A DNA stretch of 64,000 bases, taken from Polaribacter filamentus. Lineage in GTDB: Bacteria; Bacteroidota; Bacteroidia; Flavobacteriales; Flavobacteriaceae. The DNA lies in assembly GCF_002943715.1 (NCBI RefSeq), contig NZ_MQUA01000013.1, forward strand, positions 861,001-925,000. Reading direction: 5' to 3'. Positions 21,522 to 30,584 of the stretch are shown piece after piece; the stretch's first letter is position 1; each line of letters begins with the position of its first letter. The notes beneath the pieces are model-generated. The model worked only from the letters and a program-made list of their open reading frames with translations, was not told where the DNA came from and did no database searches. The translations under genes and the position numbers were made by a program.

Positions 21522-22439
21522 ATGAAAAAAATAGCATTTTGCTTTATACTGGTATTACTTTTCTCTAATAACTTAATTGCGCAAACTCCTAGTTGGTCTG
21601 TAAATGAGAATACCTATCAGTATACGATGACCTTTCTAGCAAAATTGAATGCAAACGGAAAACAATTAATTAATCCAAATGATAAGGTCGCAGCTTTTGT
21701 TGGCTCTTCTTGCCGAGGAATAAGCGGCATCACTTATGTTGCTAGTGAAAAAAATTACTATGCCTACCTCACAGTATTTTCAAATACGCAGGGAGAAGCT
21801 ATATCATTTAAACTATATGATAGCGCAACTGATAAAATTACCACAGTAACCAAACAAATTGTCTTTGCATTAAACGAGCACAAAGGAAACTTATTTCAAT
21901 CCTACAGCATTGCAGAACCTGCCCTTAATAACACGGCCAAAATTCTGATGTTTGATTTTGCGGACATTAAAACTGTCTCCTCAGTAATTACTAGTAATAA
22001 GGTTGACATTACCTTATATAATAATTACAGTCTAACTGACCTAAAACCTGTATTCACGTTAAGTAAGGGGGGGAGATTGTTTAAAAACAACATTGAACAA
22101 AAATCGAATGAGATTGCAGATAATTTTTCTTCTGCAATAACATACGAAGTTCTGTCTGAAGATGAATCAATTCTGACCAATTATGTGGTTACTTTAAACC
22201 AAATCAGTATTCCAACTGTTTTCTATAAAAAAGATGCTGTTTGCTATGCAGGTGGAGCTATAAAAGTAGTCTCTAGTCAAGAAGGGGCAACAGTAGCAAT
22301 TAATAGTAATGGTAAAACAATTATAGCCAAAAAAATCACAAATGGAGAGGCTCTTTTCACCGATCTTGAAATTGACTCTTATATCGTTTCGATAGGAGAA
22401 GAACTAAAGCTTATCAATATAACTTTAAAATCAAAATAA
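21522..22439 (+). CDS. Secreted protein sharing a module with the giant LamG protein
   Basis: A 305-residue protein with signal peptide (MKKIAFCFILVLLFSNNLIAQ). Residues ~25-115 (NPNDKVAAFVGSSCRGISG ... YYAYLTVFSN ... ISFKLYDSATDK) align with residues ~2385-2440 of the upstream giant protein (YDKVVAAVNGEVRGKASV ... YFVYLTVYSN ... ISFYIWDASEGK). The rest is beta-rich without a known motif and there is no sorting domain. A hairpin terminator lies in the 61-bp gap to the giant gene. A joint role at the cell surface is inferred. Confidence 0.8.
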   Translation: MKKIAFCFILVLLFSNNLIAQTPSWSVNENTYQYTMTFLAKLNANGKQLINPNDKVAAFVGSSCRGISGITYVASEKNYYAYLTVFSNTQGEAISFKLYDSATDKITTVTKQIVFALNEHKGNLFQSYSIAEPALNNTAKILMFDFADIKTVSSVITSNKVDITLYNNYSLTDLKPVFTLSKGGRLFKNNIEQKSNEIADNFSSAITYEVLSEDESILTNYVVTLNQISIPTVFYKKDAVCYAGGAIKVVSSQEGATVAINSNGKTIIAKKITNGEALFTDLEIDSYIVSIGEELKLINITLKSK

Positions 22440-22441
22440 CT

Positions 22442-22576
22442 ATGAAAATAATAATTAATAAAAGTCTCAGAATAATTGGAGTAGTAGTAACTCTTTTTTT
22501 GTTTTCAGGATGTGAAAAAGAAGAACTATCACCCTGCAATAATGTCGTTCAAGGAGAGTTTGTAGTAGTAGAATAA
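22442..22576 (+). CDS. Tiny lipoprotein (44 residues)
   Basis: The start codon is 2 bp after the previous stop (TAAcTATG spacing), so it is almost certainly translated from the same message. The product is a lipoprotein precursor: a basic start, hydrophobic IIGVVVTLFLFSGC (Cys24) and about 20 mature residues with one more Cys (SPCNNVVQGEFVVVE). No family recognised. It could be the shortened remainder of a longer lipoprotein, but no continuation is visible in the other frames. Confidence 0.65.
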   Translation: MKIIINKSLRIIGVVVTLFLFSGCEKEELSPCNNVVQGEFVVVE

Positions 22577-22802
22577 TTTTCTCCGTTGAAAAAAACGCTC
22601 ACGGATATTTCATGTGGAATAAGTATAAGTTAGAGAACTGGCCCCGTTATATATCCTATTTACTTAAAACGGAAATGCAACAGAAGCGTTTTAAATTCCT
22701 AACTTTACCCGTATAAAAAGTTAAGAATAAAACTAAAAATCATTTCGAAGCATCTTATTATTTTTTTGAGTTAGTCATTTAATTTCCGGTTATTATACTC
22801 TT

Positions 22803-22970
22803 TAATATAAGAGATAGAATACAATTTGAAGGTCAAGATATACTAAGATTTATAAAAGAATTGCAGACTGATGATGCTTGTAAGGCATATTTATCAAAAA
22901 TTAAATGGTGTAATGGTTTTAATTGTAGTAAAGGTGGTCATACTAAAGGCTGTTAAAAGTCAGGTCACAA
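22803..22970 (+). pseudogene. IS1595-family transposase N-terminal remnant
   Basis: A plus-strand reading gives FEGQDILRFIKELQTDDACK, then AYLSKIKW, then a Cys-rich GFNCSKGGHTKGC, a stop and KSGHK. This is the zinc-ribbon start of IS1595-type transposases (CxxCG...). The remnant stops where the 146-bp duplicated segment begins (22967). Nothing recognisable lies in 22577-22800. Confidence 0.65.
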
Positions 22971-23111
22971 ATGCAACTAAGTACTTTGAATAACTATTAG
23001 TACTATTAAACATCCTGTCTTTAAGTTAGTAATTAATTGAATAAAATAGCGAAGATAATTATTTTTTATTATTACAAGAAAAATTCATACAATCTTATAT
23101 TATTCATTTTT
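22967..23111. repeat. 146-bp duplicated segment, copy B
   Basis: This is the second copy of 10274-10419. It follows the IS1595 remnant without a gap and carries the same truncated gene start (CAT at the ATG position, reading leftward) with no gene body behind it. Confidence 0.85.
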
Positions 23112-23169
23112 AAAATAAGTTTTGATGTGTTTTTCTAAAGAATTTTATTACTGGTTATAATGAAGCGAA

Positions 23170-23299
23170 TGCCTATTGTACAGTTCGTTGCGTAGTTAAG
23201 CAACTAATTTTGTAAACAAATACGAACCCAAGAAAATTACGAAGGAATTTCTCAAATAATCACTTGCCAAAGCAATTAATTATACACGGTATTGTGCTT
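23170..23299. repeat. attC-like repeat, weak left end
   Basis: The body GTTGCGTAGTTAAGCAACTA ... AAGCAATTAATTATACACGG and the end TATTGTGCTTTCG resemble 62260-62399. The left box (GCCTATTGTAC) lacks the AAC. The end GTGCTTTCG equals the start of the methyltransferase cassette at 43669. Confidence 0.55.
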
Positions 23300-23355
23300 T
23301 CGTTTTCTAATTTAATATCATAATAGGCAATTCCTTAACTATAATATTTAGTATA

Positions 23356-24101
23356 TTATTCTAGATTTGCCAATTCATTATCAATATTAATCAATAGGTT
23401 TTCTAAATCTTTAAGTATGGTAGCATAATAACCATACAAAAGGTATTCTGCGTCTCTTTTCATAGTTCGAAGCAAAGACAAATATAAAGTGTCTGTTTTA
23501 AGAGCATTATAATTAATTGGTTTCATAACGCCAAACTGAAATTTATGATCTTTACCATATGTCTAAGGCTCAACTTTATCATATCTTTTTACTATTTCAT
23601 CGAAATATATCCATTAAATTGGTCTTTCTATGTTTTAATAGAGGTGTAAACTTGACCATGAAAAGTTAAAATTTTATTTCTTAGCGAATCATTAGAAATA
23701 AGATCCAAACCTTTATATTTTAAAACATCGAATAAATTTTGGTTGATGATTGAACGGGGCCATCTTACAGTGCCTGAAAAATAAGAATCTATTGAGTCAT
23801 TATAAACAGCTGAACTTTTTAGTCTCTTTAATACAAAATCAACTGACCAACTAATATTCTTGTAAGCCCAAATATTTGATTTAAAATCAATAATGTCTGC
23901 TTGAAAATCTTTTTTAAGTCCTTTAAGTGAATTGATTTCTTCAATTCTTTGTTGGTTTTTAAAATTTAGATCATTCAACCATAATACTATTAAAATTCTT
24001 ACAACCAACAGAGCAATTTCGCCAATAGCATATGTAAAACACCTTCTAGTTTTGTTTTACATAAGTCAATTTTGACGAATTTGTCTAAAGAATTTTATCA
24101 T
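23356..24101 (-). pseudogene. DUF6090-family membrane protein, degraded
   Basis: From ATG 24099-24101 the frame reads MIKFFRQIRQN, a stop, LM, a second stop, then TYAIGEIALLVVRILIVLWL (transmembrane). It runs on through FKNQQRIEEINSLKGLKKDF to 23628. A further shift is needed for the C-terminal part (MKPINYNALKTDTLYLSLLR ... NIDNELANLE) that ends at 23356. It is the fourth copy of this family in the window, and the motif ISNDSLRNKI is shared with the intact copy. Confidence 0.8.
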
Positions 24102-24134
24102 TGATTATCAAAAATTATGTACCTCTTTTTAGAT

Positions 24135-27100
24135 TTAATAAAATTTAGGTTTCTCATCTGGGTTGTACTCAACTCCCATTAAATTGCCATACCGGTGATA
24201 GTTGTGAGAATAACTTTGTTCAATTAAATAATTTAGCAATTCAATACGGCCACTATTTCTAGGTTCGTAATTGTAAACGTGAATTGCACTTTGATGACAT
24301 CTAATTAAAAAGTGATCCGACAAAACACCCAAAGCTCTAACACAAGTAAAGTCTTTAGGATAATGCTTTAATGCATTACCACAAGTATCTTTAATTAACG
24401 GAATGTTTAAGAATTCAGCGATATATTCTACCTTGTCAATATGTTTTTGAGGTGTATGTACATCATATAAAAGTAAAATTTCTTTGTAGGTATTGTAGCT
24501 ACAAATGTTAGATTGCCCACGTCGATTTACATAATCTATTTTTTTACTAAACAATTCATCGTACCATTTTTGATAGTCTTCTTTCCAATCCGTGGTTTTA
24601 GATTTAATGTTGGTAAATTGAAGTACATAATTAATTCCACCAGCCTTCATTCCAAAACCAAAACAGGAAGCTTTAATGCCTCCAAAAGGTTGTCTTTGTA
24701 CAATAGCTCCTGTGGTAGATCTGTTTACGTATTTATTACCTGCTTCTATATGTGTGTTCCAATACTCAATTTCGTTATCGTCTAAAGACTCTAAACCAGT
24801 GGTTAGGCCATAATCAACATTGTTTGCAATACGAACAGCATCTTTTAAGTCTTTGGCTTTTACAACGCATAAAATGGGTCCAAATAATTCATTTTGATAC
24901 GGGTAATCGGCTGTAGTTACATCCCAAATAATTCCAGGCGTTAACATGTGATTACCGTTTAACTTTGGTTTTACCAACCATTGATGGTCTGGAGTGTTCT
25001 GAATGACATGTTTTAGTTTTTCTGACAGCTGCACAGCTAAAGGACCAATCTCTGTGGCGTAATCCCAAGGGTTTCCAAAAACTTTACTTTTTGTAGCATC
25101 TTTTAATAAGGCTTTAAATTCGTTGTTGTTGAAAACATCTTCGGTTAATATTAACAAAGAAGTAGCAGAACATTTTTGACCTGCATTACCAAAAGAAGAT
25201 TGTACAATATTTAAGGCAGCCTGTTCTTTGTCTGCCAAACTTGTTACAATGGTGGCATTTTTCCCTCCTGTTTCAGCATATAAATTCAATTGAGGATTTC
25301 TTTCTAATAAGAAAAGAGCCGTTTCTGTACCTCCTGTTAAAATGACAGCATCAAAAACATTACCTGAACTTAAAAAATCATCAAGAATAGCTTCTTCACA
25401 AGGTAAAAAGTACAAAGCATCTTTAGGGATTCCTGCTTCCCATAAACATTTACAGGTTAAATAAGCACAAGCAGATGCATTGGTAGATGGTTTTAAAATC
25501 ACTTTTTTTCCTGCGGCTAAAGACGCTAAAACGCCACCAATAGGAATGGCAATAGGAAAGTTCCAAGGAGACAAGACCAAATTAATACCTATGTCATCAC
25601 TCGTAAATTCTTTCGCTATCTCTAAACTGCTCTCTGCATAAAAATTAGCAAAATCAATCGCTTCAGAAACTTCAACATCTACCTCTTTTACTGTTTTACC
25701 AAGTTCTGCAACTCCAACTCCAATTAAATTAGCTCTACTTTTTTCAATCTCTACAGCGGCTCTTTTTAATAGATGTGCTCTTTTTTCTGCATCAAAATTT
25801 TGCCACTCAGTTGTGCTATCGACTGCTTTTTGATAATCTTCTTTAACAGCCATTTCATAATCCCAAGGTGGTGTACCAGACCAATTATTTACTTTTATGG
25901 TGTATCTTTCGATATTATCTAATTCTCCAACAACAGGAATAGTAGTTCCTATAATATTTTCAGGAGTTTCCCAATCCGTTTTAATTTTATGGGCCCAGGC
26001 AATGTTTTGCGGCAAGTTCCAATCCGTATTCGGTACATTGTGGAATTCTTCCATAATTTCAGGGACTTCATTGTTTCTATCCTGTTTTCTATTAGGAAAT
26101 GTATCTAAGTCTTTCATTAAAGAAATAGATTTTAAAAACTCGTCTTTTAAAATATCCCATTTTTCAGAACCTACTTGTAAATCGTAGCCTTCTTTTAAAA
26201 AGTTTCCTGCTTGCGTGCCTTCATCCAATCTTCTAACTAAATAAGCAATGGCAGCATTGTATTGGTTTTCTTTTACAGTTGGCGTGTATAATAATAAGTT
26301 AACTTTTTCTGCCAATAAATTATCTACGGTTTGGTTGGCCATACCTTCTAACATTTCAAAATCAACACAGTCTTCTAGTTGATTTTGTTTAACCAATTGT
26401 AATGCAAAAGAAATATCGAAAATATTATGAGATGCCACTCCAACATGCACTACCCTTGCAGATTGTGGTGTAAGCATTTCCGTTAATATTTTCTTGTAAT
26501 TGGCATCCGTTTCTAGTTTAGAGTTGTAGGTTGCTAATGGCCAATCTTCAATAGAAGCTTCTGTCATCTCCATTTCCATATTGGCACCTTTAACCAATCT
26601 TACCTTTATTGAAGAACCTCCGTTATTCACTCTTTTATTTGCCCAAGCATATAATTTACGATAATAGTGAATCATTTCTGGAATGTAAGCTTGTAAAACA
26701 ATTCCTGCTCTAATGTTTTTGTATGCTGGTAAGGATAAGGTTTTAATAAACACATCAAATGTAATTTCTAAATCTTTATATTCCTCCATATCTAGGTTTA
26801 CAAATTTCTGAACCCCTGTTTCTTTTTCAATCTTTAAGATTTCATCATAAAACATGGCTAATCTGGTAGATAGTTTATCAACGGTGTCTTCGTGTGCTAA
26901 CGAAGAAATTTGAGAAAGGATGGTAGAAATTTTAATAGAAATGTAATTCACATCTTTTCTATTTAATAGCGTCAAATAACCCAAAATTCTTTTTTGTGCT
27001 TCATCTTCACCAATCAATGCTTCACCAATAAGATTTATATTTAAAGTAATTTTTTGTTCTTTTCTTGATTGAGCGTGTTTTTTAAATTTGTTGCTATTGA

Positions 27101-27455
27101 TAAAAAACACAACATCGCTTGAAGTAGTTTGAATTTTTTTTAGCATAATAGGCACACTAAAAGAAGGTGCTATTTTACCAACTACGGTAAAAGTCTTTAA
27201 TAATAGGTTCTCTATAGTAGTAAATAAAGGCTCATAATTTTTATGTGTTTTTAGCAAATGAATTACATGATCGGCAATTCTTTTGTAATTTTTTGACCGG
27301 AAGGAAACATCCATCATTTTCATTAAAAAATGTTTGGACTCAGGAACCTCAATAATAATTTTAAGCCGGTCTGCAAAAGGGTTTTTTGCGTTAGTTGTTT
27401 TGTTGCTTTGTAATTTTTCTGCTAGTTTTAATGCTTTTTCTATTGTTTTATCCAT
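24135..27455 (-). CDS. putA: Bifunctional proline dehydrogenase / L-glutamate gamma-semialdehyde dehydrogenase
   Basis: A 1106-residue fused enzyme oxidising proline to glutamate. The proline dehydrogenase barrel covers about 70-420 (RLVKGANMEMEM, FEMLEGMANQ, YTPTV, YLVRRLDEG, the last binding proline). The aldehyde dehydrogenase part covers about 480-1000: SPWNFPIAIPIGG, GGTETA, Glu in YAETGGKN near 727, catalytic Cys near 761 in NAGQKCSATS, and PFGGIKASCFGFG. The N-terminal ribbon-helix-helix of the enterobacterial trifunctional protein is missing, so it is not an autorepressor. The C-terminal ~100 residues are usual for this PutA type. It stands alone, with a broken DUF6090 gene downstream. 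Confidence 0.96.
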   Translation of the reverse strand: MDKTIEKALKLAEKLQSNKTTNAKNPFADRLKIIIEVPESKHFLMKMMDVSFRSKNYKRIADHVIHLLKTHKNYEPLFTTIENLLLKTFTVVGKIAPSFSVPIMLKKIQTTSSDVVFFINSNKFKKHAQSRKEQKITLNINLIGEALIGEDEAQKRILGYLTLLNRKDVNYISIKISTILSQISSLAHEDTVDKLSTRLAMFYDEILKIEKETGVQKFVNLDMEEYKDLEITFDVFIKTLSLPAYKNIRAGIVLQAYIPEMIHYYRKLYAWANKRVNNGGSSIKVRLVKGANMEMEMTEASIEDWPLATYNSKLETDANYKKILTEMLTPQSARVVHVGVASHNIFDISFALQLVKQNQLEDCVDFEMLEGMANQTVDNLLAEKVNLLLYTPTVKENQYNAAIAYLVRRLDEGTQAGNFLKEGYDLQVGSEKWDILKDEFLKSISLMKDLDTFPNRKQDRNNEVPEIMEEFHNVPNTDWNLPQNIAWAHKIKTDWETPENIIGTTIPVVGELDNIERYTIKVNNWSGTPPWDYEMAVKEDYQKAVDSTTEWQNFDAEKRAHLLKRAAVEIEKSRANLIGVGVAELGKTVKEVDVEVSEAIDFANFYAESSLEIAKEFTSDDIGINLVLSPWNFPIAIPIGGVLASLAAGKKVILKPSTNASACAYLTCKCLWEAGIPKDALYFLPCEEAILDDFLSSGNVFDAVILTGGTETALFLLERNPQLNLYAETGGKNATIVTSLADKEQAALNIVQSSFGNAGQKCSATSLLILTEDVFNNNEFKALLKDATKSKVFGNPWDYATEIGPLAVQLSEKLKHVIQNTPDHQWLVKPKLNGNHMLTPGIIWDVTTADYPYQNELFGPILCVVKAKDLKDAVRIANNVDYGLTTGLESLDDNEIEYWNTHIEAGNKYVNRSTTGAIVQRQPFGGIKASCFGFGMKAGGINYVLQFTNIKSKTTDWKEDYQKWYDELFSKKIDYVNRRGQSNICSYNTYKEILLLYDVHTPQKHIDKVEYIAEFLNIPLIKDTCGNALKHYPKDFTCVRALGVLSDHFLIRCHQSAIHVYNYEPRNSGRIELLNYLIEQSYSHNYHRYGNLMGVEYNPDEKPKFY

Positions 27456-27671
27456 ATGTTCTAAAGTTAGCTAAAATTGTGCACAAATCCAAATAAGATA
27501 GCAGTAGTTTAATTCCTAGTCGAAGGTTTAATGCCTCAATCCTTGCCTCAAAATCATAATATTTTTTTGAAAGCATACCTTGTGCGCTTGCCCCGAGATT
27601 GTTTATTTAAAGATTTTTTTCTGATGCGGCTTAAACTTTAACGTTCTATTCCTAAATGCGTCAAATTTAAA

Positions 27672-27720
27672 AATTGGCCTTCATAGCTTAGCAATTAATT
27701 ACACAGGATGTTGTGCTTAG
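27672..27720. repeat. Right half of an attC-like repeat
   Basis: Only AGCTTAGCAATTAATTACAC, AGGATG and the end box GTTGTGCTTAG are present. The left half is missing or unrecognisable. The rest of the 27456-27720 gap shows nothing I can name. Confidence 0.5.
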
Positions 27721-28139
27721 TAACTGCTTCACCGACTAAATTATAAGTTTGTTCGTTATGTTTTTCTTCCACCAACATTTTAGTGTAAGCGCACTCTACT
27801 TATTGACGACTAGTATAAGTACATTTTCATTCGCCCACACAGTTTTTTATTTCGCCTTCTTTTTGGTGGTTCGTCCATACCAGAAACTTACAATACTCTA
27901 TCTATGTCTTGCAATGCCAAATCAAAATCTTTACGACTATTATAATCGCCTCTTCTTATTTCTAAGCCTAAGTCTTGCGCTCGTTCAGGAGTACGTGCAA
28001 TTCCTATTACATTTTCATTTCCAATTTCTTGAATTAAATGTTGTGCAATTGAAGCACCTAATTTTTTGCTTGCTGAAGTTATGGTTATTTTAATGTTTTT
28101 ATTATTTAATAACTCATTAAACTGTTTTAACCGCTTCAA
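27721..28139 (-). pseudogene. NmrA-like NAD(P)-binding protein, internally deleted
   Basis: The N-terminal part reads KITITSASKKLGASIAQHLI ... GDYNSRKDFDLALQDIDRVL, a stop, then VSGMDEP. This is the Rossmann start of an NmrA/QOR2-type quinone oxidoreductase. After a gap with no homologous sequence, another frame gives AYTKMLVEEKHNEQTYNLVG-EAVT, which belongs near residues 190-220 of that family, and then runs into the attC-like end at 27710. The middle is therefore deleted and the C-terminus lost. The 5' end overlaps the racemase gene by ~20 bp. Confidence 0.65.
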
Positions 28140-28779
28140 CTATTTGTACCTGTGCCATATCTAAAAGGTTTTTGTTATTTATAGGATTAAAAATAGATAA
28201 CTCTGTGCAAGCCAATACAACTGGGTTTTTCTCTGTATATTTTTTTATCAGTAAATAAAATTTTGTAATTAATTCATCTGTTTCTTTATTTGCATAAATT
28301 TGTTTTCGAACTTCATCTATGAGCAGCATATCTTTTTGTGTTGGAAGTTCTATTTCTATTCCATTGGCATTAAAAATGGAAGAAATATAGTCTGATTTCA
28401 TCGTGTATAAGGACCCAAATAATACGATTTTATTCCAATTGTGTTGTTTGATTTTTGAGACCGCTAAATGAATGGGATGAATAACACTTTTCTCAATCAC
28501 TAAACGGTCAATGGTTTCATGCAGCGTAATGTTTGGTATCAACATATGTATGATATCCATTTGTTCTAATTCATTTAAACGCTTTTGTATAAGGTTGTCT
28601 AATTCCTGCGATGTGTGAGGTAAAAGCGAATTGATTGTATCAAAATTGGTATTTAATAGTAGGAAAGGACAGGTGCTATATCCACCTGTTTTTTGATTGT
28701 AATGTCTGTTCAACTCTTTTATAAAAAAAAGGGTAGAACGACTTCCTAACCCTAACACACCAAACTTAATTTTTTTCAT
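28117..28779 (-). CDS. Aspartate/glutamate racemase family protein
   Basis: A 220-residue protein with the two-domain fold signature of the Asp/Glu racemase superfamily: GVLGLGSRST near the start (substrate loop), LLNTNFD, MLIPNITLH, IVLFGSLYTMKS in mid-protein and VLACTELSIF near 190, where the second catalytic Cys sits. The first catalytic Cys position appears as Asn (MLIPNIT rather than a PCNT-like motif), so true two-base racemase activity is doubtful. It follows the flavodoxin-like gene (gap 46 bp) on the same strand and may be cotranscribed. Confidence 0.8.
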   Translation of the reverse strand: MKKIKFGVLGLGSRSTLFFIKELNRHYNQKTGGYSTCPFLLLNTNFDTINSLLPHTSQELDNLIQKRLNELEQMDIIHMLIPNITLHETIDRLVIEKSVIHPIHLAVSKIKQHNWNKIVLFGSLYTMKSDYISSIFNANGIEIELPTQKDMLLIDEVRKQIYANKETDELITKFYLLIKKYTEKNPVVLACTELSIFNPINNKNLLDMAQVQIVEAVKTV

Positions 28780-28825
28780 TATGTCGTTTTAAGAGAAAAT
28801 AATCTGTAAATAAATTACCTGCTTT

Positions 28826-29556
28826 TTAGCGATATTCTGGATTATCAAAATTCCATCTTGTTCCATCGTCCCATTCTTCTCTAGAATTCCCGTAGCTTGG
28901 ATAACCATCTTGTTTTTTTAACATGGCAGCTAAATGCAGTAAATTGTAAGTCATAAAAGTAGTATTTCTATTGGTGAAATCTGAATCATAACCAACAGGG
29001 GTTTTTAATTTTTCTCCGTTCCACTCTGTGTCACCATAACTTGGCCCTGGACCAACCGTTCCTATCCAGCCGCAATCTGCCTGTGGTGGTATAGAATATC
29101 CTACATGCTGTAAGGAGTATAATATCCCCATGGCACAATGTTTAATGCCATCTTCGTTTCCTGTTACCATGCAACCACCTACTTTACCATAAAAGCTATA
29201 CTGTCCTTTTTTATTTGTTTGCCCACTCATTCCATATAACCTTTCAATTAATTTTTGAGCAATAGATGATTTCTCTCCTAACCAAATTGGAGTACCTACA
29301 ATAAGGATGTCTGCTGCAAATATGCTCTCAAAAAGTGCTGGCCATTCATCTACTTCCCACCCATGTTCTTTCATATCTGGATAAACACCAGTCGCTACAT
29401 CATGATCAATTAGCCTAATTTCTTCTACCGAAACATTTTCTTTTGCCATGATAGATTTGGAAACTTCAATTAGTTTTGAAGTATGGCTCTTTATAGGTGA
29501 TTTTTTAATGTACAATTTACATAAATCGCTTTTAAGTCTTTAAATTTTTCATTCAT
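28826..29556 (-). CDS. Flavodoxin-family / NADPH-dependent FMN reductase, N-terminal frameshift
   Basis: The C-terminal 220 codons are open and carry the flavodoxin-like motifs: ILIVGTPIWLGEKSS (flavin phosphate region) and GGCMVTGNEDG. The start ATG at 29554-29556 (MNEKFKDLKAIYVNCTLK) is in another frame. One extra A in the A6 run near 29505 would join it to KKSPIKSHTSKLIEV. Either one base was lost in the genome or the run was miscounted in assembly. With the fix the protein is about 243 residues, normal for the family. It lies directly downstream of egtD and is likely in its operon. Confidence 0.75.
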
Positions 29557-29635
29557 AATGTTTGAATTATTTCGATTTTATCCAATATAACTTTTTATAC
29601 TGGGCTTTAAGATTTTACAGGATATATGCCATTTA

Positions 29636-30583
29636 TTAATCCCTTTTTAGAATATAATCAGCAAAGTAAGCTTTGCTATCCAGTATTTTAGTTTGTATAC
29701 TAAAGTTGGTATTGGCAATTATATTTTCAATCAATTGGTCGTTGTATTTTCTTGAAATTTCGGTGTGTATTTTTTCCCCTTCGGCAAATGTATAGGAGTT
29801 TCCTGTGGCATTAATTTCTACAGTTTGATTTGTTGTGCTAACAATACAACTTTTGGCAATTCCTTCTTTTTCTGTGTATTCTGGTTGGTGCTCAAAATGA
29901 TTGAGGTTAAAGTTTGCGCCTAATTCTTTATTTATTCTATCCAAAAGATTTAGATTAAATTTTGCTGTAATTCCTTTTTTGTCGTTATAAGCAGGTAGTA
30001 CAATTTCTTTTGCTTTAATCAAATCTACGCCTAATAAAATTTTGTCACCAGGTTGTAAATTAGCGCCAAGATTGTAAATAAACTTGAAAGCCATTTGGTC
30101 CTGCATGTTCCCAATATTCGACCCTAAAAATAATACTACTTTTGGTTGTTTACTATTTTTTAAGGAAGCCAAGACTTCGAAATAATCCCCTTGTCGAGTT
30201 TGTACACGCAGATTAGGAATCTGCGTGTTTAAGTCTTGTTCTAAAAGCTTCAATGCATTAGACGAAATATCGATAGGGAAGTAGTCGAAATTATAATTCT
30301 GCTTGTCTAATTCACGTAATAATTCTTTGGTTTTGGTGCCATCTCCAGCACCTAGTTCTATCAATTCGAAATAGGAATCTGTTTGTACACCAATGGAATC
30401 AATTAACTCTTGGGTTTTATTTTGAAAAATCTCTAATTCGCTACGAGTTAAATAATATTCGGGTAAATTCATTATTTCTACAAAAAGGGCGTCTCCTTTT
30501 TTATCATAAAAATATTTTGACGGAAGCGATTTAGGGTTTGACGACAATCCTTTGTGAACTTCATTTTTAAAATTTTCGTTCAT
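29636..30583 (-). CDS. egtD: L-histidine N-alpha-methyltransferase EgtD
   Basis: A 315-residue SAM-dependent methyltransferase making hercynine (trimethyl-histidine), the first step of ergothioneine synthesis. Seen: PSKYFYDKKGDALFVEIMNL with PEYYLTRSELEI (family signature), the SAM loop IELGAGDGTKT at 75-85, FPIDIS and FLGSNIGN. The length is typical. The start is 1 bp from the stop of egtB, so the two are translationally coupled. The order egtB-egtD on one message strongly supports the pathway. Confidence 0.95.
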   Translation of the reverse strand: MNENFKNEVHKGLSSNPKSLPSKYFYDKKGDALFVEIMNLPEYYLTRSELEIFQNKTQELIDSIGVQTDSYFELIELGAGDGTKTKELLRELDKQNYNFDYFPIDISSNALKLLEQDLNTQIPNLRVQTRQGDYFEVLASLKNSKQPKVVLFLGSNIGNMQDQMAFKFIYNLGANLQPGDKILLGVDLIKAKEIVLPAYNDKKGITAKFNLNLLDRINKELGANFNLNHFEHQPEYTEKEGIAKSCIVSTTNQTVEINATGNSYTFAEGEKIHTEISRKYNDQLIENIIANTNFSIQTKILDSKAYFADYILKRD

Positions 30584-30584
30584 G

